A DNA stretch of 64,000 nt from NCBI GenBank assembly GCA_030847615.1, contig JAUMIR010000001.1, positions 259,841,187 to 259,905,186 of the forward strand, read 5' to 3'. The stretch comes from Gambelia wislizenii. Taxonomy: Eukaryota > Chordata > Lepidosauria > Squamata > Crotaphytidae. The translations under genes and the position numbers were made by a program. The stretch's first letter is position 1, and each line of letters starts with the position of its first letter. Below are positions 55,895-64,000 of the stretch, one piece after another. Below the pieces are notes generated by a model. That model was not told the DNA's origin, did no database searches, and worked only from the letters and a program-made list of their open reading frames with translations.

Positions 55895-57005
55895 CAGGGC
55901 CGGTTTAAGGCATCTGCGGCATCAGCATTTGTGGGGGGGGGCATCATGTGGGGGAACCCCTTGTGCAGAGCCCCAACTTGTGGCGTCGTCGTCTCCGGGC
56001 TCCGTGAGCACCAGCAGGTAGACCTGTTAAGGTCTATCTGGGTTAACAAATAAGTCTCAAGGTCCAGGTTCAATTCATTCAGATGGCTTTATTATGCTAG
56101 CATGCGATACAGGGGATCTTTCTCCAAACTGTCAAAGAATCCAAAACACACACAGCCTTTATTACAGAGAAACAAAACCTAAAATATAAGGCTTTGCGCA
56201 TGTCAGTTACATCAGTATACTAGATAAGTTTCTATTTCCCAGAAAACTTCTAAAGGTTTCTCCCTCCTAGCTTTGGTATCACCTCTTTGGACAAGAAATC
56301 CTCCCTAGCTATAACTCAGCACTAACAAGGCAAGCTGGGCAGTCTGCCAGAGAGAGATAACAGAGGCAGCTGCTGGCTTGATTTTAGCAGGCAATGCAGA
56401 CTATATTATTTTCTAAGCACAGCATAATATAACACACATTGGTTGAACAATACAGACAGATCCTAATAACAAGCACTATTATTCTTACAGACCCTGTCAG
56501 ACCGACGCGCCTCCCCACTGCCACCACGATGAAGGGAGGGGAAAGGAGGAGGATGAGGATGGGGATGGAGCCAATATCAACGCCCATGAGGTGTCTCCCC
56601 TCTGGTGCCCACAAGCCCTGAAGGGGGGCATGCCTAGTGCTGCCGCTGCCACTGCCTCCTCCACCTCGTCTTCCTCCTCCTCCTCTTTCTCACCTCCCCT
56701 GAGTGCCCGGGCTGCCATGGCCCATTCAGGAGGTGCCCGTGGCCACCCTCCCCAATGCTGCCGATGCCGCCATTGTGGCCCAGCCCCAACGCCGATACCA
56801 CCAACGCTGCAAAGCCAAGCCAAGCCAAGGGGCCCCGGGGAGGGAGGAAGATCCCCACCCCCACACAGCAAAGGGGAAGTGAAGGGAAGAGAAGGAAGAG
56901 GGGCACAGAAGGAAAGGGGGCCTCCGTCCAGCAAAGGAGATGGGGAGGAAGATGGACACCCCCTTCCTCCTCTCCCAAAAGAGGGCCCTCCCTCCCTCTC
57001 ATGCC
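55895..57005. mobile_element. GC-rich block starting with a hAT end, split by a solo LTR
   Basis: It opens with CAGGGCCGGTTTAAGG, the end of element B. GC-rich sequence before and after the LTR (56494-57005, rich in CCTCC, GGAAG and CCAAGCCAAG) would join into about 650 bp. The matching 3' terminal repeat is missing. Open frames up to 145 codons on both strands are low-complexity (P, S, G, R) and not called genes. Confidence 0.45.
56025..56489 (-). mobile_element. Solo LTR (465 bp) with 4-bp target duplication
   Basis: Starts TGTTAAGG and ends TTCTTACA. Flanks GACC at 56021-56024 and 56490-56493 are identical. Size, termini and the TAATAAA position on the minus strand resemble the LTR at 31655-32124, suggesting one family. 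No internal region is present. Confidence 0.8.
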
Positions 57006-57008
57006 AAC

Positions 57009-57195
57009 CTTAAGGTAAATCTATCATGGGGTTTTATTGGCAAGATTTGTTCAGGGGGGTGTTTGCCTCTGCCTATCTCTGAGGCTGAGAGAGTGTCTTG
57101 CCTAAGGTAATCCAATGCCACCAGTGGGTTTCCATGGCTGAGTGGGGATTCAAACCCTAGCCTCCAGAGTTGTAGTCCAGATGCTCAAACCACTC
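57009..57195 (-). mobile_element. Sauria-type tRNA-derived SINE, minus strand
   Basis: ATCTATCATGGGGTTTTATT, TGGCTGAGTGGGGATTCAAA and the flanking block are the reverse of the 45.1-kb SINE. Confidence 0.8.
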
Positions 57196-57214
57196 TTCCA
57201 ACCTTAACTAGTAC

Positions 57215-57315
57215 AATCAGAAGTGGGAATGCTTTGATTGTGTATTCCTGCAGGGCAGGGGTTTGGACTAGATGGCCCTAGTGGTCTCTTCCAACACTAT
57301 ACTGTAATTCTATTA
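57215..57315 (+). mobile_element. CR1 3' end fragment, plus strand
   Basis: GGGGTTTGGACTAGATGGCC, TCTCTTCCAACACTATACTG, TAATTCTATTA is a CR1 terminal segment in the opposite orientation to most others here. Confidence 0.8.
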
Positions 57316-57475
57316 TTTGCCAGCTTGGTTACTGCATTACACTAGTGCTTTGGGCAGCAACTAGTGGCGTATAGGTGCAAAACTAAGTCTACAGAAGTAT
57401 GTCAGTTGGTTGTATGGAAGTTGAAGGTAAATTTGGAGCTCTCTGTATTGGGTCAGAGTCTGACAGCTCAGTCAC

Positions 57476-57501
57476 TTTTTTTTTTTTTTTTTTTTTTTTT
57501 T
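57476..57501. repeat. Poly(T) run
   Basis: About 26 consecutive T, probably a retroposon tail in minus orientation whose body I cannot identify. Confidence 0.85.
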
Positions 57502-57734
57502 ACTGATAGCATGATTTAAAAGGGAGCCTTTTTCCAGCCTGATTTAGAGATATTGGGAGTAGAACCTGGGCTGTTTAAGTGAAAACCATGTGTTCTGCTT
57601 CTGAATGATGTGTTCCCTCCCATGATGAATTAAGGCACAGCTTCATAATGTTCTGGTTGGTTCATGCTGTCTGAGTCCGTGTGGCTTTGGGGAGGAGGAA
57701 ATTGTATATTTTTGTCAGGCAACTCTGCAACTAT

Positions 57735-57940
57735 CTATCATTGTGCATATTGTGTGCTTCAGTTGTTTCTGATTTATGGTGACCCTAAGGCAAACCTATC
57801 ATAGGATTTTCTTGGCAAGATTTATTCAAAGGGGGTTTGCCACTGCCTTCCTCTTGAGGCTGAGAGAATTTGATTTGCCCAAGGTGTGTTTCCATGGCCG
57901 AGCAGGGATTTGAACCCAGGTCTCCTGGAGTCCTAGAGCC
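57735..57940 (-). mobile_element. Sauria-type tRNA-derived SINE, minus strand
   Basis: GCAAACCTATCATAGGATTT, CTTGGCAAGATTTATTC and GAGCAGGGATTTGAACCCAG are the reverse of the SINE body and B-box region. Confidence 0.8.
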
Positions 57941-57949
57941 CTTTCACAA

Positions 57950-58170
57950 TATGTACACAATTATAGCACATTGATACCACTTTAACTGCCAGGGTTTCAC
58001 TCTATGGAATCCTGGGATTTACAGTTTAGGGAGGGGGTGTTTAAAATTCTCAGCCAGAGAACTCCAGTGTATCACCAAACTACATATCCCAGGATTCCAT
58101 AGGAAGCAGCGGTGGCAGTTAAAGGGGAATAATAGCACTATAGCTCTGTAGTGTGAATGGACCCCTAGTC
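57950..58170. mobile_element. Relative of the GGAGATTTTC short element
   Basis: It shares TATGGAATCCTGGGATTTAC, AGTTTAGGGAGGG and the reverse arm AGGATTCCATAGGAAGC with the copies at 34078 and 50242. The ends CCTTTCACAATA.. / TGTGAATGGACC differ. Confidence 0.7.
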
Positions 58171-58390
58171 CAACATTCTACTCCTAGTCCTACCATTAGG
58201 GAGAAGGAGAAAGCAGATTTTGACTATCAGGATGAAAGATCAGCAAATTGTTAGCTAAACCACTATTACTGTATTATAATCTGAGAGGTCAGTCTCCCAG
58301 AGTCCTAGTCCAACATTCAAACCATTAGGCCCCTCTGGTTCTAGCAATACTTCTAATTAAAAAGACTGACCTGGGAGTAGAATCAAAGTA

Positions 58391-59030
58391 TCATAGAGTT
58401 GGAAGAGACCACAAGGGCCATCTAGTCCAACCCCTTGTCCTGCAGGAATACACAATCAAAGCATTCCCAACAGATGGTCATTCAGCCTCTGTTTAAAAGC
58501 CTCCGAAGAAAGAGACTCCACTACACTCAGCAGCAGCATGTTGCACTCTTGAACAGGCCTTACTGTCAGGAAGTCTTCCTAACAATGTTTAGGAGGAATC
58601 TCTTTTCCTGGAGTTTGAATACGTTGCTCCGTGTCCTAGTCTCTGGAGCAGCAGAAAACAAACTTGCTCCATCCCAGTATGACATCCCTTCAAATACTTA
58701 AACATGGCTATCACATCACCTCTTCACCTTCTCTTCCCCAGACTAAACATACCCAGCTCCCTAAGTCGCTCCTCCTAGGATATGGCTTCCAGACCTCCCC
58801 CCATTTTGGTCACCCTCCTCTGGGTGTGTTCCAGCTTCTCAATATCCTTCTTGAATTGTGGTGCCCAGAACTGGACACAGTATTCTGTGTGAGTCCTGAC
58901 CAAAGCAGAATAGATTGGCACTATTACTTCCCTTAATCTAGACACTATACGCTATTGATGCAGCCTAGAATCGCATTGGCTTTTTCAGCTGTTGCATCGC
59001 ACTGCTGACTCATGTTCAGTTTGTGGTCCA
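58391..59030 (-). mobile_element. CR1 LINE 3' fragment
   Basis: The minus strand ends ACTCTATGATACTTTG with the CCACAAGGGCCATCTAGTCC block, the post-RT domain and the CAGCAGTGCGATGCAACAGC segment. 5'-truncated at about 59030. Confidence 0.88.
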
Positions 59031-59144
59031 CTCTTTCTTTTCTTTGAGGAAATCTACACCATTATGTTAATTGCTAATAAACAAACAAACAAAAAAACTA
59101 CGTTAGTGCCTATAATATAGTTTTTTAAACTGAATTATTGGTGA

Positions 59145-59271
59145 CAAATTATGTAATAATCTGAACATCCTGTACCGTGAATAGGCTAGGTTACGTTGAC
59201 CTGAGATAAATATATGGGGGGCCCCAAATAAAGTGTTGCAGGCCCCCCAAAATTCCTTAAACTGGCCCTGA
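59145..59271. mobile_element. 3' part of hAT short element B
   Basis: GTAATAATCTGAACATCCTG, TTGACCTGAGATAAATATAT and CCTTAAACTGGCCCTG match 34325-34535. The left half is missing. Confidence 0.8.
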
Positions 59272-59397
59272 GGAGCCCTCTCCAGTTTTCAGTCTGGCAA
59301 ACCTATCCTATATGGATCTAGAAAGAAGACAAGGAATTGAAAATTACTGCTTTGTTATGTTGAAGGCCCAGTCTACACTAGAGTCCATCCAGAGACT

Positions 59398-60655
59398 ATT
59401 CCCTGTACTGTATTTATGCAGCCTAGAATCACATTGGCTTTATTAGCTACCACATCACACTGTTGACTCATGTTCAACTTGTGGTGTACTAAGACTCCTA
59501 GATCCCTATCATCTGTACTGTGGTCAAGCCAGGTGTCATCCATCTTATATCTGTACATTTAATTTTTTTCCTGTCTAAGTGTACCTTACATTTCTCCCTG
59601 TTGAAATTCATTTTGTTAGCTTGGGCCCAGCTCTCTAATCTATTAAGGTAATGTTGAATTCTGATCCTGTCCTCTGGGGTATTAGCTACCCTTCCTAATT
59701 TGGTGTCATTTGGAAATTTGATAAAATACCCTCTGTTCCATAAGTCATTGATAAAGATGTTGAAGAGCACTGGGCCCAGGGCAGAATCCTGTGATACTTC
59801 TCTCCAGGATGAAGAGGAGCCATTGATAATCATCCTTTGGGTTTGGTTGGTCAACCAATTACAAACCCACCTAACAGTAGCATTGTCTAGTGCACATTTA
59901 ATTAGCTTGTTTACAAGAATATTATGGGGGCCCTTGCCGAAGGCCTTACTGAAATCGAGTTATGCTGTATCCACAACATTTCCTTCATCTATCAAGCTTG
60001 TAACTCTATCAAAAAAAGGGATCAGATTAGTCTGGCATGACTTGTTTTTGAGAAAGGCATTCCTTTCTAAGTGCTTACAGACTGTCTGTGATCTGCTCTA
60101 GATTCTTTCCTGATATGATGTCAGGTTGACAGACGGCAAATGTTTGGGTCCTCTTTCCCCCGACTTTTTAAAGATGGGGATGATATTTGCCCTCCTCCAG
60201 TATGCTGGAACTTCTTGTGTTCTCCAGGAATTATCAAAGATTATTGCTAGTTGTTCTGAGGTTACTTCTCAGTAATCCTTGGATGTCATTCATCTAGCCC
60301 TGGAGACGTGAATTCATTTTCAGTATAGTAGCCAGGTATTCCTGTACTACCACTTTACTTATTCTGTGCGGCATTTCCTCTACTGCATCATCTGCTCAAT
60401 TTTTCCCAGGCTGAGCACTGTTTGCCCAGACTGAGGCAAAGAAGGTGTTAAATAGTTCTTCCTTTTCTCTTTCCCCTATTATCATTGGGCCTTCTTGTCC
60501 ACATAGTGGCCCTATGATTTCCTTGTTCTTCTGTTTGCTGTGGACATAACCAAAAAAGAGCCTTTTTATTGTTTTTAACCTCTCTAACAATCTTGAACTC
60601 ATTCTGAGCTTTAGCTTTTCTGACTTTCTCCCTACATGTGCTGGCTATTCATAGG
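59398..60655 (-). mobile_element. Second, more decayed CR1 LINE fragment
   Basis: Pieces at 59854-59498 (LGPVLFNIFINDLWNRGYFI, PNDTKLGRVANTPEDRI) and 60602-60396 (KNKEIIGPLCG, ELFNTFFASVW) are CR1 reverse transcriptase with stops and shifts; the FADD position reads PNDT. It repeats the GCAGCCTAGAATC.CATTGG segment already present at 58960, so it is a separate insertion from 58391-59030. It lacks its 3' end. Confidence 0.88.
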
Positions 60656-60858
60656 ACTACAGGAGACCTTTGTTCGAATCCCTGCTTGTTCATGAAAACC
60701 ACTGGGTGACCCTGGGCAAGTCAAATTTTCTCAGCCTCAGAGGAAGGCAATGGCAAATCTCCTCTGAATAAATCTTGCTAAGAAAACCCCATGATAGGTT
60801 TGCCTTAGGGTTGCCATAAGCTGGAAGTGACTTGAAGGCATGTAACAACACAACATAG
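60648..60858 (+). mobile_element. Sauria-type tRNA-derived SINE
   Basis: B-box-like TTTGTTCGAATCCC, body CACTGGGTGACCCTGGGCAA and tail GGAAGTGACTTGAAGGCATG then AACAACACAACA. Confidence 0.83.
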
Positions 60859-61641
60859 GTGGTATACAACCAAGAATATTCTGACAAAAGGTCGACCATG
60901 TATTTTTATTCATAACAGGTGTATATTCTCAGTCCCACCACTGCATGAGGGCCTTTTCAGGCTGTGGAATTCTCCCAGAAGCTAGGCTGGCCCCCTTCCC
61001 TGTATTCTTTTCACTGGCAGGCAAAGATCTTTTTATTTCAATAGACATTTCATTATTAACTAGTTGCGCAGAAGGCTCTTCTAATGGTATGTGTGTCCTG
61101 TACTTTTGTTATTATTATTATGTTTTTATAAATTAGTGGTGTTGTAATGGGTTCACAAAAAAGTTTTTATTAAAAAAGTTTATCATGATGATGTCATGTG
61201 AAAGCAAGACCCAGTTTTACACCATTCTTTTCTTGTTCTTTGTCATTGTATTAATAGGTGGATGGAGAAGGGGCTGTGGGGGAAGGGATGATGGTTATTT
61301 TCCTTTCATGTAATGTTTTAAAATGTGATAATAAAGTTAGTTGTTTTAATCATCAGTGTTTTAGCTGCATTTTATTTTAATCTGTGCTGTAAGTGTCCTT
61401 GGGTCCCATGTTGGTAAAAGGGTGGGAAATTAAATAAATAGATAGGTACATTTAAGATGCTACCAGAGTATGAAGAAAATGTAGAAAGACATTCTGTCCA
61501 TATCACCAACAGGCACAATCCAGAGAGGAGATTTCTAATGTTCTGTGCAATTACATGGAACAAGAGAAAACAACTGGTAGCCTTCTAGATGTTGTGGGAT
61601 TGCAATTCCCATTAGCCCTAGTTAGCATAACAATGGGGAAT
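60859..61641. other. Intergenic; L2-type tail at 61340-61435
   Basis: CTGTGCTGTAAGTGTCCTTG, GGTCCCATGTTGG and AAATAAATA are a diverged L2 3' end. An AT-rich stretch precedes it; no exon is seen. Confidence 0.5.
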
Positions 61642-61819
61642 AGGGCTGCCAGAGGGAAAACTGGAGAGGGTTCCTGTACCTTTAATGGTTGTACAAGCAG
61701 AGGGAATTTCAGCAGGTGTTGCTTGTCATGCAACCAACCATCAACACCTATTGAAATTGCCTCTTCTACACAAGGATTAAAGGTACAGGAGCCCTCTCAA
61801 ATGTTCCTCTGGCAGCCCT
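61642..61819. mobile_element. Palindromic short element
   Basis: Ends AGGGCTGCCAGAGGGA and TTCCTCTGGCAGCCCT; inner arms GGTTCCTGTACCTTTAAT / TTAAAGGTACAGGAGCCC and GAATTTCAGCAGGTGTTG / CAACACCTATTGAAATT. It is one continuous foldback. Flanking duplication is not evident. Confidence 0.82.
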
Positions 61820-63304
61820 AAGGAGAAAGATAAGTGGGTGGTGGTGTAGTTCAGCGACATCTGTTGCCCAACTCTACTATAGAGGAACCTTTATATTCTG
61901 ACTTTCAACAAATTCTGTACTCATCCAGGACATCTAGTTCCTTTTAAATACATTCAAAGCTCTGAAATCCAGGAACAGCACTACAGTTCTTATACTAAAG
62001 GGGACAGATATTTCCATTAGTTTATTGTGCCTCCTGGCTTTGTGAGAGGTCAGAATGCTGTGGTAATAATGTGGGACGGAGCACAAGTCCCTATTAATAT
62101 GACAGGGTGCTGGGGGAAGAAAGATCCTTGATCTTGCTTGAGACATCAGACCTCAAGGAAGCTTTGGGAGTTGAACACAGCTTTCATATTCTCTGGACAA
62201 TGGAAATATTATAATGTGCTCTCTGCTCAAAATCTTCAGGGAGACTCATTGTTCCAAGGTTATCTTATAAAACAATCATTCCAGTGCTATGTGAGTGGTG
62301 TATTTTAAGTAAATAATCAATTGTTTAATTTACTGCATTTTTAATTTTTTATAAATAAATAAATAAATAAATAACTTGCATAGCAATTGAATGACTGCTT
62401 TGTAAGATAAACGTGGAGCAGAGAGTCTCCCTAAATATTTAAATCAATTAATTAAGTGAATGAAGGTTGGGGCTTCCATTCAGTGCACTCATTCTTGAGA
62501 TCGACATAGATACCTGAACAGAGTAGGATTTAATTATAATGGTATATCTGTAGGGTATCCATTATTGTTTATAGAGCTTGGAAGCTACTTTCCCTCAACT
62601 ACAATTCCCAGAATCCCCAAGCAGTAGTTATTACTGGCTGTGGGTTTCTGGGAGTGACAGTCCAACAAAGTGACTTTTCGAAGCTGTTCTCATGTATGAA
62701 AGGATTGGTAATCCCAACTATAGGGGAAATATGGGGCATAAAAAAATATTGTTTTCTTTCTTTTCTTAAGCTTCTTTTCTGAAGCTTCCACCAGGTAGCA
62801 AAGGAATAAAATGGATGCTGAACTTGAAATTCAACATAAACACCATCCAAATTAAAGTGACTTCACAGTGTTTCATGACAGTTTACTCTGCTAATCTAGG
62901 CCTTTCATCCTCTTTGCCTCTGTGCAGGATGTTCTCAAATGGGATTTGGGTGATTTATGGAAATTGTGTGTAATCGCTTTCCCTAAAGAGCACTGTTAGA
63001 GCTGGGTTGCTGAGGGCACTCCCATAGCTGGGGGACCAGGGGGATATATTCTCAGTCAGAGGATCCAGTCCTGAATTTCACACAGTACAATGAGTAGGAT
63101 GCTTGTGAATTATGACAAGTCCAGGCCCCTTGAGCTGACATGAAGCTCTTCTGGTACTGTAGAGAGAAGAAAGGGCTGGCAAATGATGGTGCTGAAAGTG
63201 GCTTGTAGTTATTTGACTGCCTGATGGTTTCTTAAATCACTCGAAGGACTTGAAAAACATTCATTCTTGTGTGTGTGGCATTCTTTTAATCATTTTTCCT
63301 TGTT
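61820..63304. other. Intergenic, nothing recognised apart from an (AAAT)n run at 62348-62374
   Basis: Short hairpin-like text near 62600-62665 (TTCCCAGAATCCCCAAGC / GCTGTGGGTTTCTGGGAG) is probably another small element. No exon is supported. Confidence 0.45.
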
Positions 63305-63490
63305 TTTTTCCTAGGCTGTGAGGCTGTGTTCGGGAAGAGTTTATTTCTGACATTTCGCCTGCATCTGTGGCTGGCATCTCTGAATAGATGCAGGTGAAAC
63401 GTCAGAAATAAACATTCCAGAACACGGCCTCACAGCCCGGAAAAAACCCCAAAGAAAATCTATGGATGCCAGCCGTGAAAGCCTTCAAAT
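63305..63490. repeat. Foldback pair of the 35.99-kb repeat
   Basis: Forward AGGCTGTGAGGCTGTGTTCG..TGACATTTCGCCTGCATC (63311-63368) faces reverse GATGCAGGTGAAACGTCAGA..ACGGCCTCACAGCC (63386-63441) with a spacer of about 15-20 bp. The reverse arm continues into TATGGATGCCAGCCGTGAAA, matching the start of 35985-36115. Confidence 0.85.
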
Positions 63491-63520
63491 TATTTTAATT
63501 GTCTGCAATATTTGGAAATA

Positions 63521-63783
63521 CAGTTGGACCCCTGTATATGCAGAGCCGATATCAGCAGTTTCCATTATCTGCGGAACACAAAAAAGGAACACATACCATA
63601 GAATCTTCCAGAAAATGCCTAGCGAGGTGTCCTCTCTAAACATTTTCTAGGTCCTCCAAGGCAACTCTATGGTATTTTAAACCAGAAGTCCCATTATTTT
63701 CAATGGCATTCGCTATTATCCACGATTTTTGGTATCCACGCCCCCCCCCGAACCAATCCCCAGTGGATACAGGGGTCCTACTG
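63521..63783. mobile_element. Tigger-like short element, TA-flanked
   Basis: Left end CAGTTGGACCCCTGTATATG, right end TACAGGGGTCCTACTG, with TA on both sides. Interior matches 22649-22912 and 13075-13330. Confidence 0.83.
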
Positions 63784-64000
63784 TATAAACTGATACTCTT
63801 AGGGATGTTTCTACCTCTTCTCCTACCTAGAATTCTCTCAGCTCTCCCTGGAGATGTAGCTAGCCCTGAGTAACTTTCCTGTCTGAGAATGGAGTTCCTA
63901 TAACAACACCTTAGTTTCCTTCTCTAAAGCCATTGGTGACTTTGCTCCAGTTGTGGGGGAACACGGCACAAAACTGTGTCCCCAATCATGTCATAAGAAC

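Noticed and set aside
56497..57013. Overlapping 122-145 codon proteins
   Set aside because: Frames on both strands are of simple composition and have no domain or splice support.
33000..64000. Exons of the neighbouring gene expected from mammalian order (HECW2, divergent from CCDC150)
   Set aside because: No WW, C2 or HECT-type translation was found on the plus strand; if the order is conserved, the gene lies beyond the right edge.

Overview
The window looks like genomic DNA of a squamate reptile (lizard or snake). It is AT-rich with intron-split vertebrate coding sequence. Its repeats are sauropsid in type: CR1 LINEs ending in ATTCTATGA repeats, CR1/L2/L1 fragments, tRNA-derived SINEs with an RTE/Bov-B-like tail, 5S-rRNA-derived SINEs, and many hAT and Tigger-type short elements. 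The species cannot be fixed from the sequence alone.

Only one host gene is supported. The left 27 kb carries, on the minus strand, the N-terminal half of CCDC150 (coiled-coil domain-containing 150). Sixteen coding exons (positions 599 to 26968) were found by reading splice sites and frame. All have GT donors and AG acceptors, every junction keeps frame, and they sum to 1821 nt (607 codons). The gene runs off the left edge. The first coding exon is preceded by a good acceptor, so an upstream 5' UTR exon exists. The best promoter is a CpG-rich block at about 32.4-33.0 kb with a GC box and two ZNF143/THAP11-type sites, and a strong minus-strand donor lies at 32305.

From 33 to 64 kb there is no convincing host gene, only layered mobile elements. 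Several insertions can be dated relative to each other because their target duplications are readable. Three hAT elements are stacked at 34.28-35.08 kb. Two solo LTRs of one kind (31.66-32.12 and 56.03-56.49 kb) have 4-bp duplications. A Tigger-like terminal-inverted-repeat element (46057-48775) sits inside another short element whose uninterrupted copy lies 1.3 kb away.

The most unusual object is the interior of that Tigger-like element: a 2.5-kb, very GC- and CpG-rich tandem array. It has 36 copies of a 63-bp near-palindromic monomer, two 20-bp partial units, a 965-bp higher-order duplication, and three 64-bp terminal units. Because 63 is divisible by three, five of six frames stay open for 700-890 codons. 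These are very unlikely to be genes.
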